Positions 11,738 through 21,139 are shown, counted from the stretch's first letter. The stretch: 30,865 nucleotides of DNA from Terana coerulea (GCA_024811115.1 JAKOGH010000026.1:1-30865), one strand, 5' to 3'. Numbers and translations: made by a program. The notes: a model not told the origin generated them from the letters alone.

Positions 11738-11739
11738 TA
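11732..11739. repeat. Right terminal inverted repeat GCGGTG and TA target duplication
   Basis: GCGGTG (11732-11737) is the inverse of the left tip. It is followed by TA (11738-11739), the second target copy, after which the RT frame resumes with the codons for I-D-D. Confidence 0.65.
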
Positions 11740-12540
11740 CATTGACGACATTATGATCTATACCAAAGACTTGGAAGAACATCGTCGCTTTGTGCAGCGA
11801 GTTCTGGATATGATGCGAGAACACCGGCTATACCTCAAGGCAGAGAAGTGCGAACCGAACGGCTTGAGATCGAGTACCTCGGCATGATCATCTCCGAAGG
11901 ACAAGTCCAGATAGATCCAGTCAAAGTAGAAGGCGTCAGGAAATGGCTGAAGCCCACGTGCAAACGGGACATTCAGGTGTTCCTCGGCTTTACCAACTTC
12001 TACCGGCGGTTCATCAAAGACTTCGGCAAGATCGCGAAAGCCGCTTCACCTCCCTCACCAGCAATGCTACATTTGTATGGAACCCCGAGCAAGCTGAAGC
12101 CTTCGAAGAACTCAAGAACTGCATTTGTTCCGCTCCAGTCCTAGCAATGCCCATGGACGAGGACAAGTTCCAAATTGAATGTGATGCTTCTGACTTCGCC
12201 CCACGGTGCAACTCTTGAACAACACCAGGATGGCAAATGGAAGCCTATCGCATTCCTCTCTAAAGTGTTCACAGCCACCGAGCGCAACTACGAGATCTAC
12301 GATAAGGAACTCATGTCCATCATGTCGGCACTTGACAAATGGCGCCAGTACCTAATGGGCGCTTGGCAGGACTTCGAGATCTGGACAGATCACAAGAACC
12401 TGGAGTACTTCCGGAAGCCGCAGAAGCTGAACCGACGGCAAGCGCAATAGTGTGCCGAACTTGCTGAGTATCATTTCCTGCTTCAGCACAAACCCGGTCG
12501 GACCAACGGAAAGGCAGATGGACTCTCATGACAGTCTGGA
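11738..12540 (+). pseudogene. Gypsy RT C-terminal half and RNase H
   Basis: This part starts inside the RT catalytic box (Y-I-D-D-I-M-I-Y at about 11738-11763). It continues with the thumb region IEYLGMIISEGQVQIDPVKV (from about 11869) and FLGFTNFYRRFIKDFGKIAK (about 11979-12040). A frame change follows, then the RNase H domain at about 12200-12450: WKPIAFLSKVFTATERNYEI, YDKELMSIM, WTDHKNLEYFRKPQKLNRRQ. A TAG at 12448-12450 stands where the family has Trp. After it the reading continues (AELAEYHFLLQHKPGRTNGK) to a TGA at 12529-12531 where Arg is usual. Both stops are C-to-T type transitions. Confidence 0.85.
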
Positions 12541-12630
12541 TACGAGAATGGAAAGGATGATAATGCAGACATTGTAGCATTAAAACCAGAACACTTTCAC
12601 GAACTATCTCTACGTAGTATAGATCAGCAC

Positions 12631-14175
12631 ATGCTTGACGGACCAGCTACGGAGTGGCTTGTAGATATTAAAAAGCACAAAGCCAATAAGGACAAAGTAG
12701 TTACGATAGCGCTAGCAAAGAAGGAGACGGACTGGAAGGAAGACGAAGAGGGATTGGTTACTTGGAAAGATTGGATCTATGTCCCCGTACACCTAAAACT
12801 TCACGAACAAATCATCAAGCATCACCACGACTTGTACCTCATCAGACACCCGGGCCAACACAAGACCCACGAGTTGATCACGCGCGAATTACTGGTGGCT
12901 ACGCATCCGCTGGAGACATTAGGAAGTACGTCAAAGGATGTGTCGACTGTCGGAAGACCAAAGTTCACACCGGATCCAAACTTGGTCCGCTCCATCCGAA
13001 TGAAATTGCCTCTCGACCCTGGGAGATCATTTCTGTCGACAAGATTGGTCCACTCCTCTGTCACTAGGATTCAATGCCATCATCATGATTGTCTGTATGT
13101 TCTCCAAACAGATAATCTGCATCCCTCCACCATTGAGCTTAACGCGCAAGGATGGAGTAAAATCCCGCGCGACCATGTTATCGCCCATCACGGCATTCCC
13201 CAGAAGATTGTTAGCAATCAAGGAGCAGAGCTCAAGAACGAGTACATATCCGAACTCTATAAGTCTCTGGGAATCAAAGCCAATGCCTCCACGGCCTACC
13301 ACCCACAGACTGATGGTCAGACGGAACAGATTAACGCTGAAGTTGAACAGTACCTCCGACTCTTCATCAACTACCGACAATCCGATTGGGCCGAGTGGCT
13401 ACCCCTTGCATCATTCTTGTACAACAACAAGGTCAATAGCTCCACCGAACAAACACTATTCTTCGTCAACAAGGGTTACCACCCTAACTCCGAAAATGAA
13501 CCCTACCGGGAGTAAGAAGGAGACCGTGAGAGACTTCATGAATCGCATGAAATCAGTACGAGAAGAAACACAGGCGGCCATTGGGTTAGCACAGGAAACG
13601 ATGAAGCGCTTCCATGACCGATGGAAAGGGAAGATACGGGAATACAAGTCAGGAGACTTCGTGTGGCTTGAAGGGACTAATATCACCACTGATCGACCAA
13701 TGAAGAAGCTCAACAACAAGCGCTACGGCCCGTTCAAAGTCAAACAGAAACATGGCACCTCCGCTACGAGCTTGAACTTCCTAAAGCTTGGAGAAAGATC
13801 TACCCCACGGTCAATAAAATCTGGCTCTCACCGTTCCAAAGAACTCTCCTACGAATCCCAGGCACGGGAACCGGAAGTACCCGATCTGATTGATGGACAA
13901 GAAGAACATGAGGTCGAAGAGATCCTAGACGCTAAGTTGGATAAAGGAATTCTCAAATACAAGGTTCTATGGAAGCACAAAACCGGTCCGCGCAAGTACA
14001 CATAGGAACCCCGATCCAACCTTACCCACTGCCAGGATCTCATCGACGCCTTCTACAAGCACGTACCAGGCGCCCCTCGCCCTTTGACTATCCGAATTCC
14101 CCCTGTCGTGTTCCCGACCCAACATCAATCAATTCATTGGACACATTGGTTCCAGGCTATACAATTGGGAAATAG
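12631..14175 (+). pseudogene. Gypsy integrase with GPY/F region and chromodomain
   Basis: Integrase joins element cDNA to the chromosome; the chromodomain steers it to marked chromatin. The zinc-binding start is at about 12808-12960 (HHDLYLIRHPGQHKTHE, then GCVDCRKTK in the next frame). The first catalytic Asp is in ISVDKIGP at about 13030. The second is changed to Asn: the frame reads VSNQG at 13210-13224, with AAT at 13216-13218. TAYHPQTDGQTEQINAEVEQ keeps the final Glu. A frame change near 13500 leads to DFVWLEGTNITTDRPMKKL and the GPY/F motif RYGPFKV. The chromodomain EVEEILDAKLDKGILKYKVL starts near 13911 and meets a TAG at 14003-14005 where Trp is expected. The same frame goes on past it to 14175. 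Confidence 0.85.
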
Positions 14176-14226
14176 GTCGTACAGATTAAGATGCTGAGTT
14201 CTACAGATCACGTGGACGTGATTCTT

Positions 14227-14235
14227 AGAGAGGGG
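14227..14235 (+). promoter_or_regulatory. Candidate polypurine tract of the gypsy element
   Basis: The purine run AGAGAGGGG ends three bases before a TGTCA that looks like the start of the 3' LTR. This is where plus-strand priming would occur in the family. Confidence 0.5.
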
Positions 14236-14238
14236 TTA

Positions 14239-14553
14239 TGTCATGAACTTCTGGGCTCTAGGGTATTCTTTTCATTTCCTTTGTCTTCTACCCCTATTTG
14301 TTGTTCTCTCATCGATACTCATGGTTTCTGTATGTTTCTCTATTGTTCTGGACTGCTCTAGTATATACACAAGGCTACCGGGTGGTACTGTACAGTTTAG
14401 GACTACACATGTATAAGTAGCTACCGCCTGCAACAGAAAAAGCCAGTCTCGAGCTGGTCTGTTCCCCAGCTAGTTACTCGAAGACTGCACCACTATTTCC
14501 ATCCCCAGTTGAGAGCGTCGCACCTGGTACAGTTGTACTAGTTGTTGTTGACA
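14239..14553 (+). repeat. Candidate 3' LTR of the gypsy element
   Basis: The 315-bp stretch starts TGTCA and ends TGACA, a 5-bp inverted terminus usual for gypsy LTRs, and follows the pol end and the purine tract. A TATA-like TATATACA lies at about 14362-14369. The exact right end is uncertain (14553, or 14560 if it ends at ACCA), and no second LTR copy was found in the window to test it. Confidence 0.5.
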
Positions 14554-14928
14554 CTTACCAGCGGGTAAGGCCAACGTGGAAGACTGTTGTCTACATTAAT
14601 ATGCATTCCTTTCGAGTTAATGACATTCTTAGGAGTCCCAATAGACTGAGTATACAAGAAACAAGAAACTACGGTACTTGCAGGCGGGAGAGCCTTTAGA
14701 CCTTGAGGCCCCTTAAGGCATGGCCTTATGTGCCGTGAGGCGCCACTGCCTGCTGACAAATCAGCTTAAGGATAGTGTCGGAGACTGCTGAACGGCCGGC
14801 ACCCAGCGTCCAACGAGCGGCTAAGCAGAGCAACGGCGAAGTTTTCCTTCTTACCACCACATTGCCATCGCTTGCCGGTACCCCTCTTGTCCTCAGCTCG
14901 CTCGCTACTTCTTTTCTTTCTCCTAACC
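14554..14928. other. Non-coding stretch between gypsy LTR and the YR retrotransposon gag
   Basis: I see no gene. It should contain the left end and leader of the tyrosine-recombinase retrotransposon. A CCTTAAGGCATGG at 14711-14723 matches, inverted with one mismatch, CCTTGCCTTAAGG at 20026-20038 beyond the recombinase gene, so these may be remains of its terminal repeats. Just before the gag ATG the sequence is pyrimidine-rich (14900-14922), like a fungal 5' leader. Confidence 0.4.
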
Positions 14929-16537
14929 ATGGCTGGTGGTCTTTATAACCTCAACATCCCGCAGGCAGCCGGCGCGGTACGGACATGTCCGGGAGCGGCT
15001 CCGGCGCAACCTCATCAGAACTGTGATGAGCAGGCTCTACCTGGCATGCAGGCAGACGCCAACGGGCGACTTGGAGGCACCAGCGCCCCAGGGCCCCGGT
15101 CCGGGGCCAGCAGGGAGGAGAAGGAGGAGGAAGAGGAGGACTTCAACACTGTCAAGAGCGGCCATGCGCCACAACCTTCCGCGCCCGAAAGCACCCCGCT
15201 CGTAGCCGGTACAGGGCTCATTGTGGCGGCCCAGCAGGCAGCAATTGCCACCGCCCCCGCGACAAAGAAAATCACCCTCCGTCCTATTGTGAAGGGCAAA
15301 AGGCACAAATGTGATCATCTCGTGAGTACTGCGCTTTTCTGTCTTCGTCCTCTCGAGTGTACCTGGCCTCGGGCCAGGACATCACATTCACATTCTCATG
15401 CTAGCGGTGAGGGATCGTTGATGTTATGCGTTGCGATTCCCTGCCGTTGCTTTTCCTGTCCATGCTAGTAGGTTGGGCATCACATTGATGGCCCACCTAT
15501 TGCTTCGCTTGCTACCGCCGCCAGGCGCGAGGCAGCTCTTGTCATGCACATGCACTGCACGAAGTGCAGTAGAACACAATGACACATGGTCGCCGCTGGA
15601 CCTTGGTGGTGCCCTTTTAGTTGGTTGATGCTGCTGCGCAGTAGCTGTCCCATCTCGTCACACCCTCGGATATCCTTCTCGATGCTATGTGGACATTGCA
15701 CTCACACTGTGACTGTGCTCATAGATCTCCTGCCTGTCATTGAGCAGATGTTCGCTCTTTTCCGCTACATCCTGTACCACCACCTGCTGCCCCAGAATGC
15801 AATGAAGCTCCGCCACCAGCAGCAGGTTGTGTTCACACTGGAGGGTGTCGACCTCAAGGACCTCGACCGTACTAGTGAGATGGCGATACTCTACCATGAG
15901 TGGACTGTTGCTGCGAGCATTGCAAAGAAGTGTACGGCCACGCCACCACGGCAAAGAGCGCAGCGAGGCCCTCGCGGCCCATCACACCATTGTCACCCAG
16001 CTGGTGCTCTCGCACAACTGGGCAACTGCCCTCACGTGCGATCACGATGGCGCCGGTCGTCGCTTGCTGAGGACCACCACACGGACATTGCCATGTTTGA
16101 CAGTGACAGGCTCACACTTATCATCACGTCCAAGGTCGTAGGGGCCGCCGCTGCTGCCGGCCGCTATTCCTGTAGTGGAAGCTCCGATGTCTGGGAGCCC
16201 CACGAAGAGGCGCATGATGGACTACACAGCGCCGACGTCCCCATCCAAGCGGCGCATGCTCACGTTGACTGCGCCCACGAACTACTGTTTCCGCTGTGGC
16301 CACGTTGGCCATATGCTGAGCAGCTGCACCTCCAAGTCCACCGTCGCTAGTCGTGACAGCGCTTCCGCTGGCACCTTGCGATGGCAAGTCCAGAGCCCCA
16401 ATGGTTTGGTGGCACCCGATGGCTGCAACATATGCCTCAACCTTGCACGAGGCGTCTGCTCGCACCCCATGTGCTATAACTGGCACGGATGCTCTATCTG
16501 CGTTGAGGGCAGTGCATGGCGCTGGCGAGTGCCCTAG
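14929..16537 (+). pseudogene. Gag-like protein of YR retrotransposon, frameshifted
   Basis: The start at 14929 is chosen for its ACCATGG context. The first block (to about 15321) is Ala/Gly/Pro-rich with a Glu-rich stretch at about residues 64-72. A gap of about 400 bp follows, with a GTGAGT at 15322 and a CATAG at 15724. It looks like an intron, but the two sides are not in phase. The second block from 15725 reads LLPVIEQMFALFRYILYHHL. It changes frame near 15930 (AHHTIVTQLVLSHNWATAL) and again by about 16080 (DIAMFDSDRLTLIITSKV). The end carries a knuckle CFRCGHVGHMLSSC (about 16286-16327, pattern C-x2-C-x4-H-x4-C) and a second Cys/His cluster at about 16425-16505. Zinc motifs and position before RT support gag. 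Confidence 0.6.
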
Positions 16538-18180
16538 GGGCCAGCAGCGGGCCTGACCCACGGCAGGTCATCACACCACTCAACGCTGACAGTATCGAGG
16601 AGGAGCTGCGCTCTCTTGGCATCCTGAACCGTTGGGGCTCGGTGGTCGATGGCCTACGTACCGGCTTCGATGTAGGGGCATCTGCACCCATTTCGTGCAC
16701 GCTCGTTTATCCCAACCACACGTCATCAGAGCTGGTTCGTAGCACTCCTGCATGTATTTCGCGTTCTTAATACATAGTAGGACTCTGCCTTCATCGATGT
16801 GTATGTTCTGCAGAAGCAGCTGGCTGGTCGCTACTCCCTGGATATACCAAGGACAAGCTTGAGGCTGTCATAGGCTATTTTCGCATGTCACCACTGGGGC
16901 TTGTCCCGAAGCCTGGCACATCCAAACTGCGTCTGGTGCAGGACATGTCTTTCCCACGTACCAACCCTCTCGAACTATCTGTCAATGCACTGATCAATCC
17001 CGACGACTTCCTAACCGGGAGTGGAGAACGTTTCGACATGCGTCCAAGCTCATACTCGCCCTCCCTCCGTGGTCTCCTGGCGGCCACCTTCGACATTCAG
17101 GCAGCATATCGGCTTACACCCATCCATCCAGCACAACAGAATGCGCTCTGCCTGTCATGGTGCGGGCAAGTGTACGTCGATCGGGCGGTCATGTTTGGGC
17201 TCTCGTCCAGTGCAGGTGTGTTTGGCGCAGTGGCCGACATGCTGGTGGCCATCTATCAGGCACGTGGATTTGGCCCCATTTGCAAGTGGGTGGATGACTT
17301 CTTCGTCATACGCCTTCCTGGCCAGGCCTGGACAGAGGAGGACTTCATGCATACAACTGGGAAGTTTGGTGTCTCGTGGGCTCCAGACAAAACACGCCCA
17401 TTTGCCTCACGTCAGAAATACATCGGCTTCGTGTGGGATCTTGCACAGTGCACAGTGGCATTACCAGACGACAAACGCACTGCCATTTTCGACCTCCTCA
17501 ATCAGTGGTTGGCTCCGAATACAACGTTTACGGTGGCCGATACTGCACAACTCTATGGCAAGCTTGTTTACGTGGCCACCATTTTCCCCTGATTCGCCCA
17601 TTCCTACGCTTAGCAGCCACATTTGCAGCAGACTTCCATTCTTCATGAGCCTGGCTTCACCCTCCAGATCCGCTGCGCAGCGATTTGCGATGGACGCGCA
17701 ACCTTCTCTTACGCCTTCCCTCAGAGCTGCCACTGGCGTCACCAGAACTATTGAATCTTGGATGGTGGGAGATGCAAGCACCTCCTTTGAAGTGGGTGTT
17801 GTGGTCGGCGCACACTGGGGAGTTTGGCAGTACAAACCTAGCCTTGCAGTTGGTCCAGCACGGAGACTTCGACATTGGCTGGGCAGAGGCAGTGGCAGTC
17901 GAGCTAGGGCTATGCATTGCGATACATGAAGGGCTTTTGGCCAGCGTGCCCAAGGATCGGCCACGACTTTTAGTGCGTTCGGACAACGCCGGTGTGTTAG
18001 CTGTGGTGAACAAAGGGCATTCCCGCAGCAGCAACACCAACCAGGGTGCTGAAGGAGCTCTACAAGCTCTGCGCAGACCATGTTATCTATCTGCGGGCAG
18101 AATATATCCCTTCTCGTGACAATGTCACCGACGCACTCTCACGAGGGCGACATCCTGGCTTTCCTCGCTGGTTTCCTGGA
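16516..18180 (+). pseudogene. Reverse transcriptase-RNase H of YR retrotransposon, frameshifted
   Basis: The entry region ITPLNADSIEEELRSLGI lies at about 16569-16625 and the frame ends at 16770. After a frame gap, 16885-17592 encodes the RT core: SPLGLVPKPGTSKLRLVQDM, then FDIQAAYRLTPIHP (about 17089-17130), the GLSSSAGVFG segment, and the catalytic box WVDDFF at 17287-17304 with both aspartates present. A TGA at 17590-17592 ends this frame. RNase H continues in other frames: IGWAEAVAVELGL (about 17876) supplies the Glu, RSDNAGVLAVVNKGHSRSSN (about 17975) the Asp, and EYIPSRDNVTDALSRG (18103-18150) the C-terminal helix. At least three frame changes break the gene. Confidence 0.8.
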
Positions 18181-18361
18181 GCGATACTGGACTACCTTGA
18201 CCCTGCCTGGACACCTCCAACCCCTGTTTCGATAACAGTCTTTCCTACCTCAGCATTCTTTCTCGTGCCTAACAGAGGTGCAGGGCGGTGTCACACGGGT
18301 GCCAGCGGCAAGCCTCCAATCCACACCATCGTCTCTCCAGAACCCCGCCTAATGCCTCCAG
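18181..18361. other. Tail of the RT-RNase H frame before the MITE-like insert
   Basis: The frame of the RNase H C-terminus stays open to 18402 and is Pro/Thr-rich after 18190, with no recognised domain. It runs into the insertion at 18362, so the natural end of the polyprotein is not visible. Confidence 0.4.
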
Positions 18362-18704
18362 GAGGTGCGATCCTAGGGTGCCCGAAATTTGGCCAAAAAT
18401 GAAGCTGACCCCTCAGGGTGGTATGCCCGAAACCTGGCCCCAGCTGGCGAAAACCATGCATGTACCGCTGCCCGAAACCGACAGTTTTGGAGCACATTCG
18501 CCCCCAAAATTGACCCAAAAGCGCATTTGTGAGGCATATTTTGGGCGCCAATCTGCTCGGCGTGAGAATATGGCCAAAAGTCGGGCGCTTCGACCTCTGC
18601 CTGGAGCAGGGTATCAGGCCCTGATGCCCGAAAGGCCAGGATCTTAGCCCAACACTCCCTGCCCGAAATTGGCCAAAATCGGGGGGAATCTGGGATCGCA
18701 CCTC
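18362..18704. mobile_element. MITE-like insertion with inverted ends, 343 bp
   Basis: GAGGTGCGATCC (18362-18373) is perfectly inverted at 18693-18704, and a weaker inverted match extends inwards over about 40 bp through TTGGCCAAA. The interior holds five copies of a TGCCCGAAA word (about 18379, 18424, 18470, 18624, 18660). It has no coding capacity. It separates the RNase H end from the recombinase gene of the surrounding retrotransposon. No clear target-site duplication was seen, and the parent transposon is unknown. Confidence 0.6.
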
Positions 18705-18836
18705 TGGCAGGGATAAGGCGGGGTCCTGTCTTTCCGTTCAGACTGCCCTTCTAGCCAGCGGATTTTCCAATGGCACGGAGTTAACCCAGCACCACACTCG
18801 GTCATCAATGTCCCAATCATACAGTGCCTTGCAGCA

Positions 18837-19967
18837 TTGGCATCAGAGAACACACTACAAGACGCTAGCAGCTACGGATCAGGGCTGCGCAAGTTTCATC
18901 TGTTCTGCGACATCTTCAGCGTACCAGAACAACAGCGGCTTCCAGCTCCATTTCACTTGCTGCACTCTTTTGTCTTATGGGCAGCAGCAGACCCAGGCCC
19001 AGAAAACCCAGATTTGGCTGCAGACACTCCATACGAGCCAATCTTGCCGGACACGACAATGAAATACCTGGCGGCAGTACGCGCATGGCACTTGGCCCAA
19101 GGGTGGCCGCCTCCTTTGCCACCACAGGACTTGGAGCGAATACGGTGGTCACTCTGCGGTCTTGCAAACATTCAGGCCGGCTCACGCACCCTCTCTCCTC
19201 GCCCGCCAGTTTTGCTGCAGCACCTGGCAGTGCTGAGGGCTGGGCTAGATTTATCAAGACCCTTTGATGCATGCGTCTGGGCGATGGCATGCTGCGCATT
19301 CTGGGGCATGATGCATTTCGGTGAAGGTTCAGTACCCTCGCGCAAGGCTTTCTCGCCAAAGCTGCACCTCACGTGGGCGGACGCCATCTTCGGTCAGAAC
19401 CTCGATGGCCGCCAGTACGCGCGACTTGACCTGCCACATGCTAAAACTGCGAAGCCGGGAGAAGTACAGCCCGTTTTCCTAGTGGAGGAGGGCAGCGTGT
19501 GCCCACTGGAGTCATTGCGCATACTGGCAAAGGTTGTGCCAGCAGCGGCATCTGACCCGCTATTCTCGTGGAGAGACGACACTGGGGCTCTCCGACCAAT
19601 GACAAAGAAGGCAGCGATAACACGCGTAAACGCTGTGCTCACGGCAAACGGTTTTACGGCTGTATTCGGCCACTCCTTTCGCATCGGAGGCGCGTCCTTC
19701 TACCTATCCCAAGGGAAGTCACCAGAGGTAGTGCGGCTAGCCGGCCGCTGGAAGTCACTCGCATACGAGACATACATCCGGGCGTTCGAACAGGTGGCCT
19801 CACGCCACCTTGCAGACCTGCCGCAGAAGTTTCAAGTACGGACTTTAGGTTGGGTTGGCGGCGAGTTTGCCGCAGTTTCCAGGCCTGCGGCCTGGTTGGG
19901 TAGGCGGCTCACTCGCTGCGTCCGATCCCGCTACGCGGGCTTCCTCCCCAACCTCTCCGCTAGCTAG
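18837..19967 (+). CDS. Tyrosine recombinase of YR retrotransposon
   Basis: This enzyme would insert circular element cDNA by strand exchange. The 376-residue frame is open. An N-terminal helical SAM-like region (SSYGSGLRKFHLFCDIF, residues 11-27) is followed by the catalytic domain from about residue 120. Visible catalytic positions are Lys203 (HAKTAKPGE), His279 and Arg282 (FGHSFRIGGASF), Trp305 (AGRWKS) and a Tyr at 310 or 313 (YETYIR). The first catalytic Arg, normally before a conserved F/L-G-E, appears replaced by His160 (MMHFGEG). If correct, that alone would kill or strongly weaken the enzyme. The ATG at 18837 is the first in frame; the true start could lie upstream, cut off by the MITE-like insert. 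The basic tail after residue 335 is not conserved as far as I can tell. Confidence 0.85.
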   Translation: MASENTLQDASSYGSGLRKFHLFCDIFSVPEQQRLPAPFHLLHSFVLWAAADPGPENPDLAADTPYEPILPDTTMKYLAAVRAWHLAQGWPPPLPPQDLERIRWSLCGLANIQAGSRTLSPRPPVLLQHLAVLRAGLDLSRPFDACVWAMACCAFWGMMHFGEGSVPSRKAFSPKLHLTWADAIFGQNLDGRQYARLDLPHAKTAKPGEVQPVFLVEEGSVCPLESLRILAKVVPAAASDPLFSWRDDTGALRPMTKKAAITRVNAVLTANGFTAVFGHSFRIGGASFYLSQGKSPEVVRLAGRWKSLAYETYIRAFEQVASRHLADLPQKFQVRTLGWVGGEFAAVSRPAAWLGRRLTRCVRSRYAGFLPNLSAS

Positions 19968-20068
19968 TCGTAACCGCCACTCTCTCGTACCCCGCTCGGC
20001 GTGCCGTCGAAGCTGGACAGCCTTACCTTGCCTTAAGGTTAAGGCGGCCTTACCTCGCGGCAACACTA

Positions 20069-20144
20069 CCCATACCCTCCTTCCGGATTTGGAAACTCCG
20101 TCAGGAGGGTCTGGCGTCTCACCAACGGCGGAGGGGGCGTTGCC
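20069..20144 (+). repeat. Outer inverted repeat arm A (partner 21139-21216)
   Basis: About 76 bp here match the partner inverted with a C/T difference and a 2-base length difference in a G run. Both arms contain CCCTCCTTCCGGATTTGGAA and a TCTGGCGTCTCACCAACGGC stretch. Confidence 0.85.
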
Positions 20145-20242
20145 TTCGTCCACTTTCTGACGGGCGCTTGGTCAACTTGAGACTCGAAGTTTGAATCCTG
20201 CACGCGCAACATCGAGGTATGCCTTAGCTGGCTTCTCAAGTG
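20136..20242 (+). repeat. Hairpin arm B (partner 20592-20698)
   Basis: The arm is 107 bp and identical to its inverted partner over about the first 96 bases, then diverges slightly next to the loop. The near identity implies a young or actively homogenised pair. Both arms contain GTTTGAATCC, close to a polymerase III B box, but no tRNA fold was found. Confidence 0.88.
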
Positions 20243-20591
20243 TGATGCTTGTATATATTTCTTATTTTGAGTAATTTAAAGAGACTATTATGCTGCATAT
20301 TCATCCCACAGTGACCGCACAAGCTCCTGGCTGAGATTGGGTGGACTTCACTGCTTTTGCAGTGCTCAGCACTTCTGGTTCGGAAGGCTCCCAAGAAATG
20401 AATATAGATGAAATTCAGAATGTCACTTCATATACCTGAACAATGTAAAAGCATCAAGAACTGGTATTCACAGCATAAGCAGTCAGCCGGCTCACTTTTG
20501 CCCAACTGACTAACATCAGCAATTGTGCAACAACGGAAGGACCAAAAACATGCATTTATATTTTAAAAATAACAAATATATACATGCATCC
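20243..20591. other. Loop of hairpin B, non-coding
   Basis: This is about 350 bp of AT-rich sequence with no open frame of note and no recognised motif. Confidence 0.6.
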
Positions 20592-20698
20592 CACTTGTGA
20601 GGCCAGCTAAGGCATACCTCGATGTTGCGCGTGCAGGATTCAAACTTCGAGTCTCAAGTTGACCAAGCGCCCGTCAGAAAGTGGACGAAGGCAACGCC
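20592..20698 (-). repeat. Hairpin arm B' (partner 20136-20242)
   Basis: Inverted copy of arm B, ending in GGCAACGCC, directly followed by arm C. Confidence 0.88.
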
Positions 20699-20736
20699 AA
20701 GAGGCGACCAAAAGTCGAGCGCCGTACACTGACCTC
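20697..20736 (+). repeat. Hairpin arm C (partner 21100-21139)
   Basis: Forty bases from CCAAGAGGCGACC to CACTGACCTC are perfectly inverted at 21100-21139. The loop between them is about 360 bp and shows nothing coding that I can support. Confidence 0.85.
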
Positions 20737-21099
20737 CCTTTACAATCAAAATGCCTACAGCTCCTCGAAAACCCGTCCGTCCGTCATAAAAATTACATGG
20801 ACGTGTCCGCAAGTAGCACAAATAGGGTCTCTCGTGTATAACAGAATTGCGAAAACTGTAATGCTTGAGCTTGTAGAAGCGAAATACTCACGGCTGCTCC
20901 ACACATCAAAATTTCCTGTCCAAATTGGGAAAAGAAGTTTTGCGAATAACTCGTCAGGGTTTTCCAGTATACTCATAATTTTGACATATTCCGATAGCCA
21001 GACATCGGTAATAGGTCCCTTTGTGGAGTTCCGAAGGCGAACGGATGAGAACTCGATGAGCTACATCCACACAAAGTTGGTATCTCTACGCGCGCTTAA

Positions 21100-21139
21100 G
21101 AGGTCAGTGTACGGCGCTCGACTTTTGGTCGCCTCTTGG
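21100..21139 (-). repeat. Hairpin arm C' (partner 20697-20736)
   Basis: Inverted copy of arm C. It abuts the GGCAACGCC that opens outer arm A'. Confidence 0.85.

Larger units (their letters stand above)
1785..14553 (+). mobile_element. Decayed Ty3/gypsy chromovirus, interrupted by a 7.26-kb transposon
   Basis: The order is gag with a CCHC-like knuckle, aspartic protease, reverse transcriptase, RNase H, integrase with GPY/F-type region, chromodomain, purine tract and LTR. This is the gene order of Ty3/gypsy chromoviruses (Tf1/Tf2-like) common in basidiomycetes. Without the CACTA-like insertion (4474-11737) the element is about 5.5 kb, a normal length for the group. All coding parts carry stops or frameshifts, so it cannot move by itself. 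No 5' LTR was found, so the left boundary is only the start of recognisable gag. Confidence 0.88.
14711..20038 (+). mobile_element. Tyrosine-recombinase retrotransposon (Ngaro/DIRS order)
   Basis: The order gag with zinc motifs, RT, RNase H, then a separate tyrosine recombinase in place of an integrase defines the DIRS order. No methyltransferase domain is seen, which favours the Ngaro group known from agaricomycetes. The boundaries are provisional and rest on a weak 13-bp inverted match (14711-14723 and 20026-20038). Frameshifts break gag and the RT-RNase H unit, and a MITE-like insertion separates RNase H from the recombinase. The recombinase frame itself is open. Confidence 0.75.

Noticed and set aside
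14872..14928. Upstream start for the YR gag that would add a hydrophobic leader
   Set aside because: The ATG at 14929 has a better start context. The upstream part is a pyrimidine-rich leader whose translation only looks like a signal peptide.
18379..18683. CRISPR-like array from the TGCCCGAAA words
   Set aside because: The words are short, unevenly spaced and imperfect, in a eukaryotic genome and inside an element with inverted ends.
20181..20200. tRNA gene or SINE suggested by GTTTGAATCC in the foldback arm
   Set aside because: It is only a partial B-box match. I could not form a cloverleaf or find a matching A box, and there is no A or T tail.
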